Part shown: positions 46,615-55,385 of the stretch, in pieces | Layout of the letters: each line of letters starts with the position of its first letter | Numbering within the stretch: position 1 is the first letter of the stretch | Assembly: GCF_015207005.2 (NCBI RefSeq) | Contig: NZ_JADEXS020000002.1 | Coordinates: 481,683 to 545,682, forward strand | Length of the DNA: 64,000 bases | Reading direction: 5' to 3' | From: Desmonostoc muscorum LEGE 12446 | GTDB lineage: Bacteria > Cyanobacteriota > Cyanobacteriia > Cyanobacteriales > Nostocaceae | Program-made: the position numbers and the translations under genes | The notes under the pieces: generated by a model | The model's input: only the letters and a program-made list of their open reading frames with translations | Told to the model about the DNA's origin: nothing | Databases searched by the model: none

Positions 46615-46794
46615 CTAAATTACTTGGATACAAGCAGATAAACGCACATCCCCATCTATCACTTGTGTAGTAGCGATCCATTCTTCGGTAAGCGCGATGG
46701 ATGGCTGGTTAGTTTTTTGGAAAATCAAGATAGCGATGATGGTAGCTCCAGCGATCGCAGTTAAGATTATGGCAGTTCTCCACAATGGCTTCAT
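46615..46794 (-). CDS. Small membrane-anchored protein, unknown
   Basis: Start chosen at 46794 (MKPLWRTAIILTAIAGATII), giving a 59-residue protein with one N-terminal transmembrane or signal segment (AIILTAIAGATIIAILIF) and a short extracytoplasmic tail ending CIQVI. It is convergent with the YciI gene. No family was recognised; an upstream Met at 46854 is less likely because it adds a polar stretch before the hydrophobic run. Confidence 0.45.
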   Translation of the reverse strand: MKPLWRTAIILTAIAGATIIAILIFQKTNQPSIALTEEWIATTQVIDGDVRLSACIQVI

Positions 46795-46923
46795 GCTGCT
46801 AACTCTGTTGTCGCAATATAGGGATTGCCATTTCAAAATTAAGCTCAATTCCAACTGTTGCCGTAATAGTTGAGATAAATTGAGTAGTTTATCTTGTCCT
46901 TTGGTGTCAGAAACTTATCCGGT

Positions 46924-47625
46924 ATGGACAAATTGCTTCCAGAACAGCTGGTCAAAAGCATTTATCAGGAACTACTGCCTAGATTACAAATTGAAAGTGT
47001 TAATCCCCGTAATCCCATTCAGGTCAGCTATCTTCCACACCCTTGGCGGCTGCTTGGTAAAGGAAATTATGCCGCAGTAGTTTATCACCCCGATTCCCCT
47101 AAGTGTGTAGTTAAAATTTATGCCCCAGGACGACCAGGCTTTGAAGAGGAGGTAGAAGTCTACCGTCGTCTAGGTTCTCATCCGGCATTTTCTGAGTGTT
47201 TGTACGCCAAAGATAGCTTTCTAATTTTGAAACGGCTTTATGGAACAACTTTGTACGATTGTATGCACTTAGGTTTACCGATTCCCAAGCAGGTGATAAG
47301 AGACATCGATGAAGCTCTTGACTATGCCCGACGTTGCTCCCTCCACCCTCATGATGTCCACGGTCGTAATGTCATGATGCACCAGGGTAGAGGGTTAGTT
47401 GTAGACATTTCAGATTTCATGCATCTTGAAGCCTGTTCAAAATGGAATGACTTGAAAAAGGCTTATTACTGGTTATATCGTCCCGTGTTGTGCCCATTTC
47501 GATTGCGTGTACCATACTCGGCTTTAGATATGCTCCGCAAAAGCTATCATCTGGTAACTTCTTTCAAAACTTCCTGTTGTCAACTAGTCCTAAGATTAAC
47601 TCGTTTTAAATATTTAAAACGTTAG
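46924..47625 (+). CDS. Protein-kinase-like fold protein (RIO/Kdo-kinase-like)
   Basis: Start chosen at 46924 (MDKLLPEQLVKSIYQELLPR). A glycine-rich/Lys region (LLGKGNYAAVVYHPDS, CVVKIYAPG) is followed by a catalytic-loop-like LHPHDVHGRNVMM and a metal-site-like VVDISDF. This matches small atypical kinases or phosphotransferases common in cyanobacteria; the HRD motif is replaced by HDVHGRN. The C-terminal 70 residues are basic and hydrophobic. Substrate unknown. It overlaps no neighbour and appears monocistronic. Confidence 0.7.
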   Translation: MDKLLPEQLVKSIYQELLPRLQIESVNPRNPIQVSYLPHPWRLLGKGNYAAVVYHPDSPKCVVKIYAPGRPGFEEEVEVYRRLGSHPAFSECLYAKDSFLILKRLYGTTLYDCMHLGLPIPKQVIRDIDEALDYARRCSLHPHDVHGRNVMMHQGRGLVVDISDFMHLEACSKWNDLKKAYYWLYRPVLCPFRLRVPYSALDMLRKSYHLVTSFKTSCCQLVLRLTRFKYLKR

Positions 47626-47780
47626 GCTAATTTATTCTAGGCAAATCTGGAGATGGAGAAAGTAGCGACACCGGACAGCCCGTCGTAGACATCGCTCTTA
47701 AAGCGGGGCGATCGCTCTAGTAAAATCAAAAACCACCCAGATCATGTAGGTGGAGAACAAAAGAGATTGTATATCTTTTA

Positions 47781-48740
47781 TCACTTGCCGAACAGTTTAT
47801 TAAGCACATCAGCTAGACGGTAGCCTGCCAAGCTCATCCGACGTTCTGCTATTGGTTTGGCGGTAGCAGCATAATTTGGTGGTAAAAGCTTTCCATCATT
47901 TTTATCATTACTGCCAGAAAGTTTGCCATTGAGATATGCTTTTTGTTTTGCTATCCTAAAACTCTCTAATTTTGCCCAATTATTAAATTGAGTTTCTCTT
48001 AATTCTGGCAATTTACTGCGTTGATAGTCGGCTCTTATCTTAGTTGCGGTGTTGCGAACAGTTTGAAATCTTTCGCTTCCAAGAATCAGGTCATCCCAGA
48101 ATTTATGCAAACTAATTGTTTGGCTATCTGGTTTAACTCTAATATAAAAACGTGTACCACCTCTATCACCTTCTGGTTCTGGATACTGGTTAGTAATTAA
48201 TTTGGTGGTATGCAATGGCTGATGCACATCTCCTAATAAATGGAATAGCCAGCATATTGCAACTGCTTTTTCGCTGTTGTTGGCATTACTTTGAACAATA
48301 TCAAGATTTTTTTGAAAAGCAAATATAATATTTTCTTCACCTGGAATTTCACGAGGAATTGAATTTGAAGAACTACCAGGTTGATAAGGAAAATTGATGT
48401 AGTGCCAAGTTGGGTGATCAAATGTTTGATTGCCATGGGCTTCATCTGCCCATTTTGCTGCCCACATAAACAAGTACAGGTTTTTATCTTCAGCAGAAAT
48501 ATTAGATTGATTCAGAGACTTCCACTGTTCCTCAAATTTAGAGTATTCGGGATGTTCTCTTAAAATCGCGGCTATTTTCTCAATTACTTGTTGATGATTT
48601 TGCTTAAGTTCACTGTAAGCGATCGCTCCTGAAACCATGTGTCCAGCCTTATTCCAAGCAAAAGCTGGGTACTGCCAAATCAAGATTGTTGATAATGCTG
48701 TCAATAAAGAAAACTTAGCGAAAGAATGTAACTTCAGCAT
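47781..48740 (-). CDS. S1/P1-type secreted nuclease
   Basis: A 319-residue protein with signal peptide (FSLLTALSTILIWQYPAFA) whose predicted mature N-terminus is Trp, which is a zinc ligand in the family. Other ligands are in NKAGHMVSG, WADEAHGNQTFDH and HLLGDVHQPLHT, so the trinuclear zinc site looks intact. These enzymes cleave single-stranded DNA/RNA and remove 3' phosphates. With nucA and phoD nearby it suggests extracellular nucleic-acid degradation for phosphate or nitrogen, though the genes are not one operon. Confidence 0.9.
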   Translation of the reverse strand: MLKLHSFAKFSLLTALSTILIWQYPAFAWNKAGHMVSGAIAYSELKQNHQQVIEKIAAILREHPEYSKFEEQWKSLNQSNISAEDKNLYLFMWAAKWADEAHGNQTFDHPTWHYINFPYQPGSSSNSIPREIPGEENIIFAFQKNLDIVQSNANNSEKAVAICWLFHLLGDVHQPLHTTKLITNQYPEPEGDRGGTRFYIRVKPDSQTISLHKFWDDLILGSERFQTVRNTATKIRADYQRSKLPELRETQFNNWAKLESFRIAKQKAYLNGKLSGSNDKNDGKLLPPNYAATAKPIAERRMSLAGYRLADVLNKLFGK

Positions 48741-49282
48741 AAAATTCTTTCTTACAAAATACAGCTAAAGTATAATCGGTGCATAGCAAGTGTACTGCTT
48801 TGTCACAAGCGATCGCTCTTTTTGACTTTGACTCTAAGAATTAGGAGGGCGTAGGCGCAGCCCGTCGTAGACATCACTCCTCAAGTGTACAACTTTGACT
48901 CTAAGAATTTGGAGGATGTCAGCGATCGCTCCTCAAGTGTGCAACTTTTCCTGACTTTTCACGGCAAGTCCTCAAGCCCCTAAAAAGCGTGGCTTTTTCC
49001 ACAGACTAATTCTCAATAGCTCTTAGTTAATGAAAATAGCCAAGGGAGAAATCAGGGCTTGGGAAACCATCAAAATAACCTTTTCCACATACCGTGAAAA
49101 GTCAGGCAACTTTTCCTCTAAGAATCTTACGGAGAGCGACACCGAACAGCCCGTCGTAGACATCGCCTAGCTTGGGCAAGAAAGTGCGATCGCAATTTTT
49201 AGGTGACATTGGGAATATCCTGGCGTAGTTCCTCAAGCAAACCGATGAGTTTAGCGATTTTTTGCGAAGAGTCAAACTACTA
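48741..49282. repeat. Intergenic dispersed-repeat cluster
   Basis: No gene is supported. Two copies of GACTCTAAGAATT-GGAGG (48827, 48896) and of CTCCTCAAGTGT-CAACTTT, plus copies of CAGCCCGTCGTAGACATC (48858, 49148; also at 47677 and, altered, 60977) form a nested cluster around a 155-bp element at 48951-49105. Confidence 0.55.
48951..49105. repeat. 155-bp non-autonomous element with 14-bp inverted repeats and 10-bp target duplication
   Basis: CTGACTTTTCACGG (48951) and CCGTGAAAAGTCAG (ending 49105) are perfect complements, and GCAACTTTTC is repeated exactly at 48941-48950 and 49106-49115. A second inner pair (CAAGCCCCT / AGGGCTTG) is present. A 10-bp duplication fits IS4-type transposases acting in trans. 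No coding sequence inside. Confidence 0.75.
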
Positions 49283-49753
49283 TTAGTTCGGTTTCACTCT
49301 CACATAAAATTGCGTAGCGACAAACTTAGTATCTTTCTTGGTCGGATCTGAGTTACCTACTACCTCAGTTTTACCTACAGTAATCAAACCTTGACCGAAA
49401 ATTTCGCTTGTTGCTGCGTCAATTTGTTTTTGTGTTGCACCCGTTTGGCTCAAATCGATTGACGAAACTTGAGAAATATAAGGCTTATTTAGAACCAGAT
49501 CAACTGTGGAGAAGCAAGGAGTTGTGATGCAACGAATGCCATTGTCTTTTAGTCCCACAAAAGTACCTTTCGCCGGGGCATTTGTCGCGGCATAGAAGGC
49601 TTCTTTTACTCTCAAATTACCAAACTCACCGAAGCCAGGAAATGTTACTGGAACGATGTTACCTCTAAGAATCACACGGCTACCATCATCATTTTGAATT
49701 TTTACTAGTTGGTAAGGTGAGACTTTCAGGGAATTCCAATCAATTGCAGACAC
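49283..49753 (-). CDS. Unknown protein (DUF6748-like), probably N-terminally truncated
   Basis: A 156-residue frame (MSAIDWNSLKVSPYQLVKIQ) with a paired-cysteine motif GIRCITTPCFSTVDLVLN and a C-terminal TKFVATQFYVRVKPN. Relatives I recall as DUF6748 are secreted and carry a signal peptide, which is absent here; the upstream 300 bp are repeat-rich, so the 5' end may have been lost. The domain call is tentative. Start kept as the only Met before the conserved region. Confidence 0.5.
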   Translation of the reverse strand: MSAIDWNSLKVSPYQLVKIQNDDGSRVILRGNIVPVTFPGFGEFGNLRVKEAFYAATNAPAKGTFVGLKDNGIRCITTPCFSTVDLVLNKPYISQVSSIDLSQTGATQKQIDAATSEIFGQGLITVGKTEVVGNSDPTKKDTKFVATQFYVRVKPN

Positions 49754-50061
49754 ATAGCAAATGTGAATTTTTTGGTGAAGAAGGCAGAAATACTCTTGCC
49801 AAACTTATATATCGCAGCAGTAAGGTATTTTCGTCATTGCGATGGCGTACCCGCCCGCCAGCGATCGCTTCTTTGCGGGGCATAGCCCATCGCATCTAAT
49901 GCTGTAGTTCATATCATTTTTTCAACTAAGTTAAATCCAAACGATTAATTTGAGCATCAACACAAATCTTAACTTTGTAATCGCTACCGAATAATCTAAG
50001 TATTACCAATTCTTAAATATTGGCTTTTATGCTGAATCTTGTTTATCAGCAAAGGTGAGAC
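49754..50061. other. Gene-free region with a dispersed repeat
   Basis: A GATGGCGTACCCGCCCGCC repeat lies at about 49842-49860 followed by HIP1; the same repeat family occurs inverted near 42966 and 44126. No gene is seen. The 3' part (49920-50061) is AT-rich and should contain the promoter of the 50062 gene. Confidence 0.4.
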
Positions 50062-51174
50062 GTGAGTTTAAAAAAACTTTTTCTTGTGGCTTTTGGACTG
50101 CTTGTAGCAATAGCGATTGGTATTTTTACAGACAATAAAGTAATTGCTCAATCTGCCACTGATTTGGCTTTAGCTTTATATCATGCTCCTATCCACTATC
50201 AAGATACAGATAGCACTAAGTATAGTGGAGACTACATCACGCGATTTGATTATGATAGCGATTGGCGAGGAACAAATAACTGGGATAACCTTTTCCAATT
50301 TCCTCTCTCCTCTCATGCTTACTATTCTGTAGCTGAAACTTGTACTCATTGGTTCATTACATATTCCTTTTACCATCCTCAAGACTGGACTGATATTCCT
50401 TTTGATCAAGAACACGAAAATGATTTAGAGGGTTTACTTACAATTGTCCGTAAGGACGGTTCAGCTTTTGGTAAATTAGAAGGCGTTGTCACTGTATTTC
50501 ATAACGATTTCTACTCTTACACTCCAACTGGTAGTCCTTTACGAAATGGTGCAGAAAGTATTGATGGCACACTGACGATGAATAGTTACAGTGGTTCACT
50601 GCACCCATTAACAACTCAAGAAGCTAAAGGTCATGGACTAAAAGCTTGGCCTTATGCTGGAAACTTTAAGGGTGCAAGTAGCGAGGATGGGATTATTTAT
50701 TATCCTTCCCAAACTACAGCAGAACTTCCTGCTTCGGGGAATGATCGCTCTGTGCAGTATCAATTGCTTGATGTGTTTGCTGCTAATGGAATGTGGCAAC
50801 AGCAATTAAATGAAGCTTCTCTACCAACTTCTTCTGCTTTGACTTTTGCGAGTTGGGGAACTTTTAAGGGAGATTCTAGTGGTGGTTGTGGTGCTGGTGC
50901 GCCCACTTGCAGTACAAATTCTGCTAATGCCCCTTGGGGTTGGGATGATTCTAATGACGGTGCAGTATATAAAGGTGAAATGGCTTTAGATCCTGCTCAC
51001 TTAACTGATGTTTATTTTGATGGACTTGGGGCTTTTGATACTACATACATCCGCAACCAATTTATTCAAGGCTTGAAAGACAGAGGATATAATTCTGCAA
51101 ATCTTCCTCAAGGTTGGCCCACTCAACTCAATCTTAATTCTCTAATTGGCAAGCTCAAGAACCAATGTTCGTAA
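50062..51174 (+). CDS. Secreted protein of unknown function
   Basis: A 370-residue protein starting with GTG (MSLKKLFLVAFGLLVAIAIG) and a signal peptide cleaved near VIAQS. The mature part contains CTHWFITYSFYHPQDW and DQEHENDLEGLLTIV, a pattern seen in Vps62/NPP1-like secreted proteins of bacteria and fungi; GGCGAGAPTC and NQCS suggest disulphides. No catalytic motif was identified. The stop codon lies 9 bp before the MITE at 51184, so any original terminator may have been displaced. Confidence 0.6.
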   Translation: MSLKKLFLVAFGLLVAIAIGIFTDNKVIAQSATDLALALYHAPIHYQDTDSTKYSGDYITRFDYDSDWRGTNNWDNLFQFPLSSHAYYSVAETCTHWFITYSFYHPQDWTDIPFDQEHENDLEGLLTIVRKDGSAFGKLEGVVTVFHNDFYSYTPTGSPLRNGAESIDGTLTMNSYSGSLHPLTTQEAKGHGLKAWPYAGNFKGASSEDGIIYYPSQTTAELPASGNDRSVQYQLLDVFAANGMWQQQLNEASLPTSSALTFASWGTFKGDSSGGCGAGAPTCSTNSANAPWGWDDSNDGAVYKGEMALDPAHLTDVYFDGLGAFDTTYIRNQFIQGLKDRGYNSANLPQGWPTQLNLNSLIGKLKNQCS

Positions 51175-51183
51175 CCAGAAATA

Positions 51184-51301
51184 TAGGAATCCGGTTTGAT
51201 TTTTGAAACGATTTACGTAGTCAGGGAATAGGGAATAGGGAACAGGAAAGAAGGTTTTCTAAGGTGTACTGAGTTTTTTCAGAAATCAAATATGAGTCCT
51301 A
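51184..51301. repeat. 118-bp MITE of the IS630 family at 34355
   Basis: Ends TAGGAATCCGGTTTGATTTT and (complement of) TAGGACTCATATTTGATTTC match the inverted repeats of the full element at 34355-35510. TA flanks both sides (51182-51183, 51302-51303). The core (about 60 bp, gggaatagggaataggg) is non-coding. It ends only 8 bp before the nuiA ATG, so the nuiA leader is largely MITE sequence. Confidence 0.82.
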
Positions 51302-51309
51302 TAAATTTT

Positions 51310-51711
51310 ATGACTGACGAGATTACGAAAAAACTTAAACAAGCCTCCGATGGTTTGTTAATGCTCAGTGAATCAGAGTATCCTTTTGAATTTTTTTTGT
51401 GGTCTAATCAAGCGCAAGAACCAATGACCGCTCAAAAACTTCTCCAATTAACAGGACATCTTCAAGAAACATCAATTGAAGAAGTAGAACTAGATTATTT
51501 GTTTCGTAACTGTGCCCAAGAAAAAGAATGGCACGATGAAATACAGAAACAAAATGTGCAAAAGTATCAATTACTTATCAAAACATTAAAAGAGAATCTG
51601 ACTGATATTCGGGTTTATCGAGTAGGCACGATAAGTATTGATGTCTATGTTGTTGGTAAAACTCCATCAAGAGATTTAGCTGGAATTTCTACAAAAGTTG
51701 TAGAAACCTAA
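51310..51711 (+). CDS. nuiA: Nuclease A inhibitor NuiA
   Basis: A 133-residue protein matching NuiA of Anabaena: LKQASDGLLMLSESEYPFEF near the start and the C-terminal DLAGISTKVVET, where the terminal Thr of the Anabaena protein contacts the NucA metal site. Start at 51310 is preferred; the frame upstream lies in the MITE. NuiA is a cytoplasmic inhibitor that protects the cell from NucA. It is convergent with nucA, sharing a bidirectional terminator at 51725-51751. No ribosome site is clear because MITE sequence occupies the leader. Confidence 0.92.
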   Translation: MTDEITKKLKQASDGLLMLSESEYPFEFFLWSNQAQEPMTAQKLLQLTGHLQETSIEEVELDYLFRNCAQEKEWHDEIQKQNVQKYQLLIKTLKENLTDIRVYRVGTISIDVYVVGKTPSRDLAGISTKVVET

Positions 51712-51724
51712 GCCATAAATCATT

Positions 51725-51751
51725 AGCCTGTCTATAATTTACAGACAGGCT
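51725..51751. terminator. Bidirectional terminator between nuiA and nucA
   Basis: AGCCTGTCT (51725-51733) and AGACAGGCT (51743-51751) form a perfect 9-bp stem with a 9-nt loop, followed by TTTAAGTTTT rightward and an AT-rich stretch leftward. It sits 14 bp after nuiA and 27 bp after nucA. Confidence 0.75.
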
Positions 51752-51777
51752 TTAAGTTTTAAATGAGCTAACTATGC

Positions 51778-52626
51778 TTACAAATTGTCAACTCTAGACT
51801 CAATTGTACTTTGAATAGATGTAGAAACATTAGAGAGCAAATTGTAACCAGTGTTTGTTTCGATAGAGTCAACACTAACTCTGTAGTCTCTCCAATTTGC
51901 ATTTCTAACACCTTGTGTATTAGGTATGTTTACACCGATTACTCTTGTGCTAGTAGTGACGCTACTAGCTCCAGAATTTGGTCTATTTAAGACTACAATA
52001 ACCTTCCAAGTTCTGGAGGGAACAGTAACGTTACCATTAGCGATTGTAGTTCTTGTTCCATTTGACCCTGTGCCACCAGTGCCATAAGAACCCGAAATAA
52101 TGTAGAGTTCTTTACCTTGATTAACCACTAAATCTCTACAATAATTTTCTAAATTCGCCCATACTCCCTGATTATTGTCAGGTGCTTGGGGTATCATATT
52201 TGTCATGAGAAAAGTAGCCGAGTTATTAGCAATCGTATTTGTTCTATCTGCCGAGGGAGCCATGTGTCCACGGTCAAAACCACTGCCTGTATAGTCAGAC
52301 GAACTTACTCGATAGCAGCCTGAAGGTAGTGTAGTATCGGGACGAAAATCATCTTGGCGAGGTGCGCTTCCTAACCATGATGGGTTTAACTGCCAACTTA
52401 CCCAATTTGGTGTCCCTCTATAGCAGTTATAAGAAACCGCATATTGAGATTTGCTTAATAAAAGATTACTGTAACTACTCCCAGCATTACTGGGATTACC
52501 CATCGTTAAATGAACGCTTGAGGTTTGGGCTGTTAGTGGCTTTTGTAGATAATTAAGCAGAGTGAAAGATATTGCCGCTGGCACAGCAATAGGTAGAATA
52601 GCCCTGAAAAACTGAGACTTATTCAT
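51778..52626 (-). CDS. nucA: DNA/RNA non-specific endonuclease NucA
   Basis: A 282-residue secreted nuclease with signal region (FFRAILPIAVPAAISFTLLN). The beta-beta-alpha-metal active site is SGFDRGHMAPSADRT, with the catalytic His in DRGH, and the Mg-binding Asn/Glu in NNQGVWANLENYCRD; RTWKVIVVLNRP follows as in the Anabaena enzyme. It degrades DNA and RNA outside the cytoplasm. Convergent with its inhibitor gene. Length and motifs are complete. Confidence 0.95.
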   Translation of the reverse strand: MNKSQFFRAILPIAVPAAISFTLLNYLQKPLTAQTSSVHLTMGNPSNAGSSYSNLLLSKSQYAVSYNCYRGTPNWVSWQLNPSWLGSAPRQDDFRPDTTLPSGCYRVSSSDYTGSGFDRGHMAPSADRTNTIANNSATFLMTNMIPQAPDNNQGVWANLENYCRDLVVNQGKELYIISGSYGTGGTGSNGTRTTIANGNVTVPSRTWKVIVVLNRPNSGASSVTTSTRVIGVNIPNTQGVRNANWRDYRVSVDSIETNTGYNLLSNVSTSIQSTIESRVDNL

Positions 52627-52824
52627 TTGTTATTATTTAAACAAACTACAATTGTTTCTGTTGAAGTTACAGAAATTCAGCAAAACTTTTAGCAATCACA
52701 ATGTAGCTGTGGTTGTATAAAAAGAGGTTAAAAAGCTGTGAATATTGGATTAACATTTAGTAATCATTGAGGTGATTATCTGAAATTCAAATAACAAAAA
52801 ATATCAAAAACTTATATATATTAT

Positions 52825-53774
52825 TTAAGCAATAGGTGCGGCGATCGCTGTTTCTCGTTTAGGTACTGATGGCAATTGGTCAATATCTCCCACCAACAGG
52901 AGTTGGGCATTGTCTGCCACAGCTTGAACCAAAGAATACGCTAGAAACAAGTCGAGCATACTTGCTTCGTCTACAATAATTGCACTATTGGGTAACGGAT
53001 TAGTGCGATCGCGTTTAAAACTTCGCGTCTTGGGGTCGAATTCCAGTAGGCGATGAATGGTCTTAGCTTCTAGTCTTGTCATCTCACTTAATCTTTGGGC
53101 TGCCCGTCCAGTTGGTGCAGCGAGTGCAATTGATTTACCCATTGCCTTCCACAAACTGACTATGGTGCTAGTGCAGAATGTTTTACCGACACCAGGGCCA
53201 CCTGTAATGACGGTGAATCGAGAGTAAGCAGCCGTCTCTACTGCTTGTTGCTGTTCGGGTGATAGTGAAACTTGGCGGCTACTACTAAAACGCTCCAACC
53301 AAGCGCGGACGCGAGGAATATCAGGACTGATGGGGTAGGAAAGGCGATCGCGTACCAATTGGGCTAAGTTTTGTTCGGTGTAGAAGTAAGTAGGCTTGTA
53401 ACAATTGAGCGTTTTATCAGCATCGCGTTCTCTAATTAGCTCATCTTTCAAAGCCATATCTTTGATAGCCTGAGCGATGGCATCTTCTGTTGGTTGATGC
53501 TCCTGGGTAGTGAGCAGTTTAATCACGTTCTCAATCAGTTCGCTCTGTGGCAAGTAGCAATGTCCATCTTCTGCTGCTGTACTCAACACATGGGTCATCC
53601 CTGCACGGTAGCGAAACTCGGAATCTGCGGGAACTCCCAAATTACGGGCAATCTTATCAGCAGTTAAAAAACCGATGCCGTAAATGTCAGTTGCCAACTG
53701 GTAGGGGTTTTCGGTGACGGTGGCGATCGCTTTGTCTTGGTATTGCTTGTAGATTTTTACTGCATAGGTAGTAG
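52825..53774 (-). pseudogene. recD2: RecD2-like helicase, middle part after IS insertion, C-terminus missing
   Basis: Continues from YAVKIYKQYQDKAIATVTEN through YGIGFLTADKIARNLGVPAD, Walker A GGPGVGKTFC, Walker B IIVDEASMLDLF and VGDIDQLPSV, then diverges at 52864 into PKRETAIAAPIA and stops. The second helicase domain is absent. The upstream part is at 55386-55862 beyond the IS; removing the IS and one AGTAG copy joins GVSTT to YAVKIY in frame. Confidence 0.88.
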
Positions 53775-55385
53775 ACTGGAGTTTAGACTAAGCAACAAGA
53801 AACGACCCAGCAACGCTGAGTTGAAAAGAAACAGGCTTCAGAGATGAAAATCTAGGGTACTAAGCAGATTCTGGATGCTTTTTGCGAGGCTTAGTTGTAG
53901 TTTTTTTGACTATCGGATAGCGAATTCTACGTTGTCGTGGTTTTCCTGGTTTCCAGCCTGGAGACTTTCCGCGAGGTTTAGGCGAACGGGCAGGAGTACC
54001 AATCACCGCAAAAATACTCCCCATCGCTTGAGCAACTCTCCCAGGAGTCAAATTGTCTAATGATTTTTGCCAAGGTAAAGGGTTATCAGCAACGATATCA
54101 CGAGCCAACCACAATTCCCAAGTCATCAGAGGCATGAGGTCACTCCAATGCTCAGATTGCTTGGGACTACTCAACTTAGGCAATGTCCAGTGCAAGCGTT
54201 GCTTCAAAAAACGATACCAGTGGTCAACAGTAAAACGTCGGAGGTAGAGTTGCCAAACTTGAGATAGTGGAAGCATTTCCTCTCCTACCCAAGCCAACCA
54301 CAAAGGTTTTGATATACGTAGGTTGCCTTCTGCATCTAGACGCTCAACTCGAATCAGCGACATTGGGCGTGTCGCCGTTTGACGAAAGTGTAAATTTTTC
54401 CACAAGCTCACCTTCACCCGTCCCAGTTTAGGATGGTTGACTTCTATACTCTCATTGGCTTCACTCCATGTAGAAGGATCATTGAGTTTAAATTTATCAC
54501 CATGTTTCCTGGGTCGCCCTTTACCAGAATATGGTGGTGGTGCGCCCCATAAACAAAGATTTGAACGCAAACGTACCAGAATGTCCGCTTTGATATTAGT
54601 CGTCTTCAACACAAAAGGGGCGCAGCCATACTCACTATCCCAAACTGTAATTGGTCTAGTTGGTAAATGTTCACACACTTGCTGTAATTGCCACGTTGCC
54701 TTTTGTATCGGATTTTCCCAACTGGTAATTCGCTCATGCCTCAACGGTAACGCCCAACTGCCAGAATCCTCTGGTATCCAAGCAATGGTACTATATCCCT
54801 GACCAACGGTAATTGGTTTGTTTCCGGTTATGGTAACACTGGTGTGTTCAATTGTCCTCTCAATAAGAGTTACCGCATCCGGGCGCGACCAGGCAGTGTG
54901 GTCGCCTGCCAACAACGGACGACCCTGTTGTGGCATCTGTTTGATGTATAACTGCATCAATTTTTGTCGCTGTGGTCTGCTATCTTGTAACGCTTCATAA
55001 ATACTTGGCCACTTTCTTCTAAATACTGGCGATAGCGATAAATCTGCCAAACTGTAGGCATTCCGCGTCAGTAATATTGCATCCATCAGTTCAAAAGTTG
55101 CATCATGCGCTCTACCTAAATAGCTGTACGCTGCTTGACGAAATTCTTTTAGTAAGGCACTTTTCATATTGGCAGATGAGAATTAGTGGTTCAAATCTCA
55201 TCTTCCACTGAAGGGCGTCTGTGTTAACCACAGACTGCCCTTCCCAAAATTTTATACCAACAACACATCTTTTATCGAGTTAACGATCGCTCTTCTTGAT
55301 AGTCTCAACTCCAGAAGTTAAAATGTATACCAAAAAAACACGCACACTTTTTTAGCGATCGCCTGCTTTTAGTCTAAACTCCAGT
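53775..55385 (-). mobile_element. IS4/IS701-like element inserted in recD2
   Basis: A 1611-bp element with 17-bp perfect inverted repeats (ACTGGAGTTTAGACTAA at 53775 and its complement ending 55385) and a 5-bp target duplication AGTAG (53770-53774, 55386-55390). It contains one intact transposase gene. The reconstruction of the host gene across the duplication is exact, so the insertion is relatively recent. Confidence 0.92.
53860..55167 (-). CDS. DDE transposase of the recD2-disrupting IS
   Basis: A 435-residue transposase of the cyanobacterial IS4/IS701-like group. AGDHTAWSRPDAVTLIER carries a first Asp, WDSEYGCAPFVL a second, and RRFTVDHWYRFLKQRLHW the Glu-region equivalent (YREK-like helix). 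The C-terminus is strongly basic (PRGKSPGWKPGKPRQRR). N-terminal SLADLSLSPVFRRKWPSIYE parallels the transposase at 56113. It appears intact and possibly active. Confidence 0.82.
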   Translation of the reverse strand: MKSALLKEFRQAAYSYLGRAHDATFELMDAILLTRNAYSLADLSLSPVFRRKWPSIYEALQDSRPQRQKLMQLYIKQMPQQGRPLLAGDHTAWSRPDAVTLIERTIEHTSVTITGNKPITVGQGYSTIAWIPEDSGSWALPLRHERITSWENPIQKATWQLQQVCEHLPTRPITVWDSEYGCAPFVLKTTNIKADILVRLRSNLCLWGAPPPYSGKGRPRKHGDKFKLNDPSTWSEANESIEVNHPKLGRVKVSLWKNLHFRQTATRPMSLIRVERLDAEGNLRISKPLWLAWVGEEMLPLSQVWQLYLRRFTVDHWYRFLKQRLHWTLPKLSSPKQSEHWSDLMPLMTWELWLARDIVADNPLPWQKSLDNLTPGRVAQAMGSIFAVIGTPARSPKPRGKSPGWKPGKPRQRRIRYPIVKKTTTKPRKKHPESA

